Made by a program: the position numbers and the translations under genes. From the NCBI GenBank assembly GCA_963790585.1, contig CAWBOY010000002.1:62001-126000 (forward strand): a stretch of DNA of 64,000 nucleotides, given 5' to 3'. How positions within the stretch are numbered: the stretch's first letter is position 1; each line of letters begins with the position of its first letter. The stretch comes from CAWBOY01 sp963790585 (GTDB taxonomy: Bacteria > Planctomycetota > Planctomycetia > Gemmatales > Gemmataceae). Positions 27,885 through 37,775 of the stretch are shown in pieces. The notes under the pieces are model-generated. The model searched no databases. It was not told where the DNA came from and saw nothing but the letters and a program-made list of their open reading frames with translations.

Positions 27885-29753
27885 GTGGATCGTCAAGCCG
27901 AAAACGCAGCCTTTGCCAAAGCTTGCTCCTATCTCAACTTCAGCCCGGTCGCGAAGTGGCTCGCCTACATTTGCGGTGCGCTGACGGGCTTTGTCTATGT
28001 CGGTCTGCTCGGCCTGCTGTGGATCTTCGCCGACTTGATGGTGTGGCGCAACCGCCTGCCCAAGACCTTTCTTTACTGACGCGACCGCCGAGCAGCAGCG
28101 CGAGGAATTCCATTCTTGGATCAGCCGTTGGATCGGCTGGGCTACGTCCGGCGACCTTGGCTTGAATTTCGCCTCGATGCTAGCCCTTCTAGCGTTCCTG
28201 GGCCTGATTTTGGCGACGGTGCTCGTAACGCTTCATTACCTACTCCGCGTGTCGGCCGCCCAGGCGGCAATCGAAGCCTCCACGCGCATGCGGCGGCAGA
28301 TTTACATACATTCCTACCGTCTCGGCTCCCTAGCCTTTCGCGCCTCGGACCAAGTGAGGCGATCAGCGTATTTACCCGGCATATTGAGGCCGTTCACGAC
28401 GCATTTTATCATCGGCTCACCGTGACCTATCGGATGCCGATCAAGACCCTCCTCATTCTGATTTTCTGCTGCGTGGTGAACCTACCGTTGGCGCTGGCCT
28501 TTCTCTTGGCGACGCTACTCGTCTGGACGCTCGGCAGCCAGGCAGCTGCGTATTATCGCCGGCAAATTCGGGAAGGAACGAATCTCGCCGGCGAGCATCT
28601 GACCGTGATGCGCGAGAGTCTCAACCTGATGCGTCTCGTCAAATGCTACCTGATGGAGGAGTTCAATCGCACCCGTGTCGAGCGCCAGCTGTCGGCATTC
28701 TCAAAGGTCCAGCTCGAGCGCTATCGCAGCGAGGCGTTTTATCAGCCCCTGTTGTTGCTTCTGGGCTTAATTTGTCTGATCGTGCTCTTAGGCGTGGCCG
28801 GCATAATCATTTTGTTGACGGGTCTCAACGTCTCGCGAGTCTTCGTCCTTGCGGTAGCTGTTTTGGGGCTTTATTCACCACTTCAAACTTGGCTCGAAGC
28901 CCGCAAGTTTATCCGCCGTGGTAGGGACTCGGCGCTTCAATTCTTCCGCTTCCTCGAACGCCGCGGCGACGTGGCCCAAGTTGTCGGAGCCGAGTTTCTT
29001 AATCCGCTCACATCGCAAATTGAATTCGACAATGTCAGTCTGCGCGAGCCAGGCACCGGCCGGATGCTGCTCGAAGAAGTGTCGCTGACGATCAAAGCCG
29101 GCCAGCGCGTTGGCATCATCGGGGCCGACGAACTGGAAAAACACGCTCTCGTATATCTGCTTCCGCGCCTGCTCGACCCCAGCGCCGGCGAGATCCGAAT
29201 CGATGACAACAATCTTCGGCTCGTGACGCTCGATTCCCTGCGCTTGCAAATCGCCACGATTTTGCAGAATAACCTCGTCTTCCATGACTCAGTGGTGAAC
29301 AACATCGGCTGCGGCGACAAAGTCTTTTCGCCGCAAGACGTCATCGCCGCCGCCAAGATGGCGCGTGCCCATCAATTCATTCAAAAGCTGCCCAAAGGCT
29401 ACGACACCATCATCGGCGAGCAGGGTCATTCGCTGACAATCGGCGAGCAATTCCGCATCGCTCTGGCGCGCGTCATCCTGCGGAATCCGACCATTCTCAT
29501 CATAGAAGAGCCCAACATCGCCTTGGACGAAGAAACAAAAGACATGCTGGACGACACCCTAAGCCGATTGCTGCCCGGCCGAACGGTCATCTTCCTGCCC
29601 CATCGCATTTCGACGCTACGTTCGTGTAACCAGATATTCCTGCTAAGCAAGGGCCGCGTGGTCGCCACGGGCGAGCACAAAGAATTGCTCGCAACGAATC
29701 GGCTGTATCGCCATCTGCATTATCTCGAGTTCAACGAGGTTGATGAGGCGTAA
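27885..29753 (+). CDS. ABC-transporter-like membrane protein with degenerate ATPase domain (two frameshifts)
   Basis: About 623 aa after joining frames: an N-terminal membrane domain of about six helices, then a ~220-residue C-terminal ABC domain. The ABC core is abnormal. The Walker A position reads GIIGADELEKHAL instead of GxxGxGKS/T, the signature reads LTIGE instead of LSGGQ, and Walker B ends IIEEP instead of LDEP. The Q-loop Gln (ILQNN) and the H-loop His (LPHRIST) remain. ATP hydrolysis is therefore unlikely. Frame breaks lie near 28045-28050 (fits loss of GC) and 28338-28344 (net one base). The even conservation of the rest suggests a functional protein rather than decay. GTG start with AAGGAG four bases upstream. 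Confidence 0.8.
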
Positions 29754-29763
29754 GTTACACGGC

Positions 29764-29847
29764 AATGTTTAGCCGCGAGCCGATAGGCGAGCGCTGCGCG
29801 ACAGCGCTATCGCACAGCGCTCGCCCATCAGCTCGCGGCTAAACATT
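29764..29847. repeat. palindrome (family D)
   Basis: Outer arms AATGTTTAGCCGCGAGC (29764-29780) and complement (29831-29847), with inner arms of GGCGAGCGCTG type. It starts 11 bases after the ABC-like stop. Confidence 0.8.
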
Positions 29848-29956
29848 AGGTTGTTCGCCGAACCAACTCCGCCCGCCGCGTGTCATCTCCACAGCCCCTT
29901 CTGTATAATTTCCGTTGATACCCCACGACGAACAGCGAAGGACAAGGAAGATACTC

Positions 29957-31728
29957 ATGGCGGAGTGGCAGCGGACACATACTTGCGGCGCGTTGTGCGA
30001 AGCTCATAACGGCGAGACGGTGACCCTCAATGGTTGGGTCAATACCGTGCGCGGCTACAGCCAGCAAATCTTCGTCGATCTGCGCGACCGTTATGGGGTG
30101 ACGCAAGTCGTGTTCGAGGCCGATGCGGCGGAGCTGTTCAAGCAGGCGGCGATGGTGGGTCGTGAGTGGGTGTTATCCGTGACCGGACGCGTGCGCGAAC
30201 GATTGCCGGGCAAGCATAACGCAAATCTGCCGACGGGAGCGGTCGAACTCGAAGCCAAGTCGCTCAAGATTCTCAACAAATGCCCGACGCCGCCTTTCGA
30301 GGTAACGGAGTTCCCAGGCGAGGAAATCGCCAACGAGGATTTACGGCTGCAATATCGCTACCTCGACCTGCGCCGGCCTTCGTTGCAGCGCACTCTCGAA
30401 TTACGGCATCGGCTCAACAAAGTCATACGCGATTACCTCGATGAAAAGGGCTTCCTCGAGCTGGAGACGCCGCTCCTCGGCCGCAGCTCGCCGGAAGGCG
30501 CGGGATTACTTGGTGCCGAGTCGCGTGTGGGAAGGGATGTTTTATGCGCTGCCCCAGTCGCCGCAACTGTACAAGCAACTTTTGATGGTGGCAGGCTACG
30601 ACAAGTATTTCCAAATCGCGCGTTGCCTGCGCGACGAGGATTTGCGCCGACCGCCAGCCGGAGTTCACGCAGCTGGACGTCGAAATGTCCTATGTCGAGC
30701 GCGACGACGTGTTGACCTTGATGGAAGGTTTGGCGGTTGAGATCTTCAAACGCTGTCTAAACATGACGATCGAAACGCCGTTGCCGCGCTTGAAATATGA
30801 GGAGGCAATGAGCCGCTACGGCAGCGACAAACCGGATCTGCGTTATGGGTTGGAGATCGTTGACGTCGGCGACCTGGCCGATCAGACGGAGTTCACCGTC
30901 TTCAGGGATGCGGTTGCCAATGGCGGCAAGGTGCGTGGCATCAATGCGAAGGGGGCTGCCGCCAAGTTCTCGCGCAAGGGGCTCGATGAGCTTACCGACC
31001 TCGTTAAGCAGCTCAAGGCCAAGGGCTTAGTGTGGATCAAGGTCGAAGGCGAGAAGTTTACCAGCCCGATCGAGAAGTTTTTGCCGGCGGCCTCTCAGCA
31101 GGCTCTGAGGCAGCGGATGACAGCGGAGAATGGCGACCTGCTGTTGTTTGTCGCGGACAAAGAAGATGTCGTTTGTCAGTCATTGGGCACACTGCGCACG
31201 ACACTGGCCACGAAACTAGGGCTGGTCGATCCGATGCGGAAAGATTTCAAGCTCGCCTGGGTTCTCGACTTTCCATCCTTTATTTGGGACGAGGAAGAGA
31301 AGCGCTGGGCCGCCAACCATCACCCGTTTACCGCTCCGATGGATGAGGACTTGGCGAAGCTAGAGAGTGATCCCGCCACCGTTCGCGCCAAGGCCTACGA
31401 CCTTGTATGCAATGGTTACGAAGTCGGCGGCGGCAGCATTCGTATTCACGATCGGACCGTGCAGTCGCGGCTGTTCGCCATGCTCGGCATGGACGAAGAA
31501 CAGGCCAAGGCACGCTTCGGGTTTTTGCTCGATGCATTGCAATATGGCGCGCCTCCCCACGGCGGTATCGCTCTCGGGTTGGATCGCTGGGCGATGATCC
31601 TGGCGGGGACGGCGAATATCCGCGATGTGATCGCGTTTCCGAAGAATCAGCGGGCCAGAGACCTCATGACCGGCGCGCCCGGGCCGGTGGACGCGAAACA
31701 GCTCAAGGAGCTTGGGCTGAAGGTCTGA
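29957..31728 (+). CDS. aspS: aspartate-tRNA ligase (two frameshifts)
   Basis: Class II aminoacyl-tRNA synthetase, bacterial AspRS type; about 591 aa when repaired, matching the family (~590). N-terminal OB fold (LNGWVNTVRGYSQQIFVDLR), motif 1/2 region (ETPLLGRSSPEG, then ARDYLVPSR, QSPQLYKQLLM, RDEDLR), the GAD insertion domain (~300-420), and motif 3 (GIALGLDRWAMILAG). Two breaks, at 30498-30503 and 30644-30648, are each repaired by adding back one GC to make GCGCGC, giving PEGARDYLVPS and RDEDLRADRQPEFTQ. An essential enzyme cannot be dead here unless a second copy exists. AAGGAAG lies seven bases before the ATG. Confidence 0.93.
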
Positions 31729-31742
31729 TCACATTTGAATTA

Positions 31743-31824
31743 CCGAGCCTGAAGCGTAAGCGAAGAGCATTTGTATTTTGTATTTCCAATATACAAATGC
31801 TCTTCGCTTACGCTTTAGGCTCGG
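31743..31824. repeat. palindromic repeat family B
   Basis: 33-bp arms (31743-31775 and 31792-31824) with one mismatch. It starts 15 bases after aspS and ends 21 bases before argH. Confidence 0.9.
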
Positions 31825-31844
31825 ACGGAAATTGGAGTTGATTC

Positions 31845-33227
31845 GTGAGTCAGAAGACCTGGGGCGGGCGGTTCAGCGGTGACACGGACGACCGGGTCGA
31901 AGCGTTTACCGAATCGATCAGCATCGATCGTCGGCTCTATCGCCATGACGTCCGGGCCAGCCAGGCTCATGCGCAAATGCTCGCCGAAGTTGGCCTCATC
32001 ATGGCTGACGAGTCAGAGAAGATCGTCGCGGCGCTCGATGAGATCGCCGGCGAGATTGAGCGCGGTGAGATGGCTTTCTCATCAAAGCTCGAAGACATTC
32101 ATACGCATATCGAAAGCGCCCTCATCCAACGGCTCGGCGACACGGGTCGCAAGCTTCATACCGCGCGGAGCCGTAACGATCAGGTAATCACCGACGTCAA
32201 GCTCTGGATCCGCGACGCGATCGATCACCTCGATGGGCGCTTGCTTACTCTGCAGCGATCGCATCTGGGCGCCGCCGAGGCGAACCGGGAACTGATCTTA
32301 CCGGGCTATACGCACATGCAACGTGCCCAGCCGGTGCTTGCCGCCCATTATTTTCTTGCGTTCGTCGAAAAATATCAACGCGACCGAGAACGGCTGGCCG
32401 ATACCCGCAAACGCGTCAATATCCTTTCGCTCGGCGCGGCGGCGTTGGCGGGAACGTCTTTGCCCATAGATCGTGACTCAGTCCGGCAGAAGCTCGGCTT
32501 TGACACGGTCGCGGCGAACAGTCTCGATGTCTCCAGCGACCGAGACTTTCTGCTCGAGTTTGTTTTCGACCTTTCAGTGATCGCGCTCCACCTGAGCGGC
32601 TGGGCCGAGGAATGGGTGCTCTGGTCGACGACAGAGTTCAACTTCATCGCGCTCCCGGATGCCTTCTGCACGGGCTCGAGCATCATGCCCCACAAGAAGA
32701 ATCCAGATGTGCTTGAGTTGATACGTGGCAAGTCGGCGCGGGTCATGGCGGCTTTACAGCAATTGATGATGCTGGTGAAGGGGCTGCCTTTGGCCTATAA
32801 TCGGGATTTGCAGGAAGACAAGCACGCATTGTTCGATGCGTTCGATACGGTTGATGCCTCTCTTGAATTGGCCGCCGCCCTCATTGCCGACACGAGCTTT
32901 CGCACCGTGGTTATCGCCAATCGGCTCGAAGATGGCTTTCTGGACGCGACGACGCTCATGGAATACTGCATTGCTCAGGGTGTGCCCATGCGTGCGGCCC
33001 ACGAAGCGGTTGGCAAGCTGGTGAAGCTGTGTGAGCAGCGACGCTGCCGCCTCAAAGATTTGTCGCCTGCCGAGTACGAATTAGTTCACGCCGGTCTCAG
33101 TCCGGGGGTATACAAGGTGTTGGGTGTGTCCAACGCCCTGGCCGCGTTTAAGAGTTATGGTTCGACCTCGCCCACGGAAGTGGGCCGGCAACTGTCCCTC
33201 TGGCGCGATCGGCTCACTCCGCGCTAG
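31845..33227 (+). CDS. argH: argininosuccinate lyase
   Basis: A 460-aa enzyme of the fumarase/aspartase superfamily that splits argininosuccinate into arginine and fumarate, the last step of arginine synthesis. Visible blocks: KTWGGRFSGDTDDRVEAFTE at the N-terminus, HTARSRNDQVITD, GYTHMQRAQP and the signature loop GSSIMPHKKNPD with the catalytic Ser. Full length with no frame break. The start is GTG at 31845 with GGAG seven bases upstream. lysA follows 29 bases later, so the two are probably cotranscribed. Confidence 0.97.
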   Translation: MSQKTWGGRFSGDTDDRVEAFTESISIDRRLYRHDVRASQAHAQMLAEVGLIMADESEKIVAALDEIAGEIERGEMAFSSKLEDIHTHIESALIQRLGDTGRKLHTARSRNDQVITDVKLWIRDAIDHLDGRLLTLQRSHLGAAEANRELILPGYTHMQRAQPVLAAHYFLAFVEKYQRDRERLADTRKRVNILSLGAAALAGTSLPIDRDSVRQKLGFDTVAANSLDVSSDRDFLLEFVFDLSVIALHLSGWAEEWVLWSTTEFNFIALPDAFCTGSSIMPHKKNPDVLELIRGKSARVMAALQQLMMLVKGLPLAYNRDLQEDKHALFDAFDTVDASLELAAALIADTSFRTVVIANRLEDGFLDATTLMEYCIAQGVPMRAAHEAVGKLVKLCEQRRCRLKDLSPAEYELVHAGLSPGVYKVLGVSNALAAFKSYGSTSPTEVGRQLSLWRDRLTPR

Positions 33228-33256
33228 GACCGTGCGACAAGGGATTCTTGGGAATC

Positions 33257-34550
33257 ATGGATCATTTTTCCTATCGCGATCGCGTACTGCATTGTGAGGA
33301 CGTTCCGCTCCGCGACCTGGCCGAAGCCTACGGAACGCCTTTGTTCGTCTATAGCAAGGCAACATTGCTGCATCACCTGAAACAGTTGCAGGAGGCTTTC
33401 GCGGAAGCGGAACCTTTGCTCTGCTACAGCATCAAGACCAACGGCAACCTCGGCATTTGCCGGCTCATGGCCGAACATGGCTCCGGGTTCGACGTGACCA
33501 GCGGCGGAGAGCTCTATCGCGCCCTCAAAGCCGGTGGCAAAGGGGAAAAGATCGTTTTTGCCGGTGTCGGTAAGACGGATGCGGAATTTCGCATGGCGAC
33601 TCGAGAACGGTGTCTTTCTCTTCAACGTAGAAAGTGAAGCCGAGCTGCACACGCTCGCCGACGTGGCAAAGAGCATGGGCAAGACCGCCCAAGCTGCACT
33701 TCGCGTAAATCCTGACCTGCCTCCCAAGACGCATGTCAAAACAGACACGAGCGTCAAAGGAGTCAAGTTCGGCCTGGACATCAACACGATTCTCGACGTC
33801 GCCAAAGGGATACTCGGACACTCTGGCGTTCGCGTCGTTGGCTTGCATATGCACCTCGGCTCGCCGATTCTCAAGACGGAGCCCTACAAGGATGGGGCCG
33901 CGAAGGGGCTCAAGCTGATCGAGGAGTTGCGGAAGCAAGGGCATCCGATCTCGGTGCTCAATATGGGCGGCGGTTTCGGCATCCATTACCGCAAGCAGGA
34001 AGCTCAGCCGGCTAAGGCGTTCGCGGATGTGATCTTGCCCGTCGTCAAGCAGGCGAAATGTCGGCTGGTGTTGGAGCCGGGCCGCTTCATCGTCGGCAAC
34101 GCCGGTCTGTTGTTGAGCCGGGTTATCTACACCAAGGAATCGGGCGGCAAGCATTTCCTGATTCAGGATGCGGCCATGAACGACCTCATTCGTCCAACGT
34201 TGTACGATTCGTTTCATCGCATCTGGCCGGTGGCGCCGCCGGCCGGCGTGCCCGCGCCGCCGGAAGATTATGAGGCAGAAATCCCGGGGACGATCAAACA
34301 AGACGTCGTCGGCCCGGTCTGCGAATCAAGTGATTATCTTGCGAAGGATCGCCGCCTACCCGAAATGCACCGGGGCGATTTGCTAGCGACTTTTAGCGCC
34401 GGCGCATACGGCATGGCGATGAGTTCCAACTACAACAGCCGGCCACGCGCCGCGGAAGTCATGGTCGATGGCGCGACGCATCGGCTCGTCCGCCGCCGTG
34501 AGACATTTGAAGATCTGGTACGTCCGGAACTCGACGTATTGGGAAGTTGA
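33257..34550 (+). CDS. lysA: diaminopimelate decarboxylase (one frameshift)
   Basis: A PLP-dependent fold-III decarboxylase making lysine from meso-diaminopimelate, about 430 aa when repaired. The PLP lysine lies in CYSIKTNGN, substrate-binding blocks are GLHMHLGS and NMGGGFGI, and the second-subunit Cys motif is GPVCESSDYLAKD. The frame breaks at 33595-33600. Either an extra A was inserted (giving AEFRMALENGVF) or two bases were lost from a GC run (giving AEFRMARLENGVF). The first fits family length better; the second fits the window-wide pattern. The ATG at 33257 is preferred over the TTG at 33248. Downstream of argH, likely the same operon. Confidence 0.92.
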
Positions 34551-34598
34551 ACACACACTGCCGCTTCTCACACTCCTAATACAGGAGACGCTGAACAT

Positions 34599-37351
34599 AT
34601 GGTCCAGCAACCGTTTCGCATCGTCGGTGGGCTGCTTGTCGTCGCTGCTTTGATGTCATCGGCCGCTCCCGCGCAAGATGCCAGAAAATCACCTGCTGAT
34701 TATCGCCAATACTTCAACAAGCCGGAGACGCCGGCGGAGCTATGGCACGCGCTCAATTTCGAGATCGAATTCGGCGCCCGGCTCGATCTCGCGGCGGCGC
34801 ACCTACATGCGCTCATCGCGAAGAAGCCAACCAACGAAGAGTTGGTGAAAATCCATGACAGTGAAAAGTCTGGCATGATCGCCTTTTTGCGGCTGCGCAA
34901 TATCCGCAACTGGGTTTCCGAAACCGACCCAAGCCTCACGGCGAAAGCGAAAAAAGACGCGATCGCTTTGAACGTCCAGGCTCGCAAAGACGTCGAGACG
35001 TTGATCGACGAAGTCAGTCGAGCGATGAAGGAATACCTGGGCGATCCCAAAAGGATTCGCCTCTTCGTTCAGAACTTGAGCGGCGAGCAGGAGGAGCGAG
35101 CCCATGCCCTCCGTGAATTGGCGCTCGGGCGCCGAGGCGGTGCCCTACCTGATCACCGAGTTGCGCGAGGGGCCGGCGACCGATCGCAATGCCGTAAACT
35201 CGGCCCTCGTCAAACTGCCTGCCGAAGTTGTGCCGCCGCTCATTGCTGGCCTCGAATCGAACGACGCGAATTTACAAATTGATTTGATTGATGTGTTTCT
35301 CAAGCGCGGCTCGCGCGAAGTAGTGCCCTATTTGTGGCCCCTCGTTGGCAATACCGAGCGTTCGGCCGCTGTTCGCCAAAAGGCGAGCGACGCACTCTAC
35401 ACCTTTCTCGATATCAAGCCGGGCACTTTGTTGAGCGCGAAAGAAGCGTTAACGAAAGAGGCGGAGCGCTACTACTACCACAAAGTGAACATGAGCCGCG
35501 ATGGCTACGGCCTGTGGCGCTGGGATCCGACAGCGCAAACAGTCGTCTTCGTCGAAATGCCGGTGACGGAAGCGCAGGTCAAGAACTATGCGGCCAGCAA
35601 GGGTTCGACCGATCTGAACGCCGCGACGACCGGCCTCAAGATGAGCAAAGCCGAGGAATATCGTACCTTGTGGTTCGCACGCCATGCCCTGGCGATCGAT
35701 CCGACCCATGTGCCGGCGCAGATTCTGTTGGTCAGTTCGACGGTTGACAAGACTATCGAACGTGTCGGTCCGCAAAAACCGCTGGCTGAATCGGCGCCCG
35801 CCGTCCACGAAATGCTGACGACGGTGAATCCGGACCTCCTCATTGCTGTCCTCGACCAGGCGATGGAGGACAAGCGTACCAACGTCGTACTCGGCACGGT
35901 CCGGGCCCTCGGCGATGTGGCCGACATCAAGGCGACGAAAGCGACCCGATCCGGCGAGTCGTCGCTGGTTAAGGCGACGACCTATCCAGATCGCCGCGTC
36001 CAGTGGGCGGCGGCTGATAGTTTGCTCCGCATTCCGGGAGTTCCTTCCGGTGCCGCGGCCGCTCGGGTTGTAGACATCCTCGCTCGCGGTCTCGAGGCGG
36101 AAACAATGGCCGGCACTCGCCGCAAGGTTCTTGTAGCGATGAATGACGTCCGCTACCGCGACCTGGTCGCTAAATCGGTCGAAGACATCGCGGCCGAACC
36201 TGTAGTGGTCGGAACGGGCCGCGACGCGCTTCGTCGCTTGCTCAAGGCTTCCGACATCGACGCGATCTTGCTCGATTCTACTCTGAATGATCCGACCCTG
36301 GCTTATTTGATGGGCCAGTTGAAGGCCGATGCGCGAACGCAACGCGTGCCCGTGCTGCTGGCCGCGATACCGGAATCTCCCGCCGGCAAGGACATCTTGA
36401 ATAAATACCAAACGGAAAAGGCCAAGCTGGACGCGCTCGAATTGCGAGCCCGCGGCTATCGTGATAAACGGCGCGATTTTCAGACGCAATACGAAGCGGA
36501 ATTGGCCGGGCTGGAAGAAAGTCTCAAAGGGTTGCGAGCCTTACAAACCGTAGAACCCGAAGATCGCGAAAGATTGATTATCCGCACACGCGACGCGATC
36601 AAAGTGCTCAAAGATTTGCATGCGTCGAACCTCGCCGAACTGGCACGGCGGTTCCCGGAACAGGCTCACACCGATGAGGAAGCACAAAGGATCGAAGCCG
36701 CGTTGAAACTTCTCGATCGTCGCTATGACCTCGAGGCAGCGCGCCGCGAAGACGCGCTACGACGTGCTTACGAATCAAACACGTCCGTGCAGGTCGTTTC
36801 GGCGCGGCGTTCTCAGCGATCACCAGGCGCTCCATACCAGCTTGAGATTCGGCGAAGAATTGACAGGTATTCCGCTCTCAGCCGAGGAGCGTGTCCAATA
36901 TGCCGAAAAGGCAATCCGTTACCTTGATGAGATCGCGCGTGGCGAGCGCCCGGGTTACACCGCGGCGCCTGCGGCCGACGCGGTTTATGCGGCTCTACGA
37001 GCAGCGAAGCTGAGCCCGGACGGGTTGAAGGCGGCCATCGACTTCACGGCTCGTCAAAATGGCCCGAAACCGCAAACGCAACTCGCCAACGTCGTCTTGG
37101 ATGGCAAATATCCGATCGACGTCCGCAATGACGCCGCCAAAAAGCTCGTGGCGCACATTCAGCTTCACAGCCTGGTCCTTTCGCCGGTGGAGATTCAAAA
37201 TCTCAAGACGACCTTCGAAGGCGAAAAGGACAAGACACTGCGAGCCACGCTTGCGGACCTCCAGGGAGTGATGCGACCCGACGCCAAGGCGACGGGCAAG
37301 CGCCTGCTCAAGGACCCGTTGCCCGAGACGAATCCAAAGAAGGACAAGTAA
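34599..37351 (+). CDS. secreted HEAT-repeat protein with receiver-like segment (two frameshifts)
   Basis: About 918 aa when repaired. A signal peptide (RIVGGLLVVAALMSSAAPAQ) is followed by a helical domain and HEAT-type repeats (ELARSGAEAVPYLITELREG, LPAEVVPPLIAGLESND). The middle shows a CheY-like pattern without a convincing phosphorylation pocket (DAILLDSTLNDPTLAYLM, QRVPVLLAAIP). A long coiled coil (~600-740) and a C-terminal helical domain follow. Breaks at 35120-35125 and 36801-36807 are both repaired by restoring GC to GCGCGC. The family is planctomycete-specific and its function is unknown. The signal peptide argues that the receiver-like fold is structural rather than part of a phosphorelay. 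Confidence 0.75.
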
Positions 37352-37366
37352 TTCAGACGACACGAA

Positions 37367-37449
37367 CCGAGCCTGAAGCGTCAGCGAAGAGCCTTTGCAT
37401 TTCGATATTTCAGAAATGCAAAGGCTCTTCGCTGACGCTTCAGGCTCGG
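37367..37449. repeat. palindromic repeat family B (perfect 37-bp arms)
   Basis: Arms 37367-37403 and 37413-37449 are perfectly complementary. Compared with the other copies, GTAAGCG/CGCTTAC has become GTCAGCG/CGCTGAC, a paired change that keeps the stem. It starts 16 bases after a stop codon. The remainder up to the clpC start (37776) shows no gene. Confidence 0.92.
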
Positions 37450-37775
37450 ACGGACAACGCACCTTGCTTCGTTCGCGCTGCCTTGATTCATCTTCATCAT
37501 CCCACTACAATTCTTGTGGGTATAGACGGAACATCTTGTAAGCTACCTCAATACTCCAAAATGCTCTCTGTCACCTTTGCCGGTCGGCCCTGGGGGACGC
37601 TTGGCAGAGGATGTTCCTGAATTTTCGTTGCGCTCTTGGATCACAATTGGTTTGTTCCAGGCCGCGTACCCTCGATTTTGATCGACCGGCTGAGACAACA
37701 CTTGGCTCCCTCGATGAACCGGTCCGGCGGCGTTGCTGTTGGGGATCGGCGGGGGAATTGTCGGAGACGGCTGGA

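Noticed and set aside
30441..30740. Separate small gene in aspS
   Set aside because: Its translation is the missing middle of AspRS, in the frame left by the two 2-base losses.
29957..31728. aspS as a true pseudogene
   Set aside because: All motifs are present, both breaks have the same 2-base signature as in many neighbours, and the enzyme is normally essential.
35449..36489. 346-codon minus-strand ORF inside the HEAT gene
   Set aside because: Antisense shadow; low-complexity Arg-rich translation, no domain.
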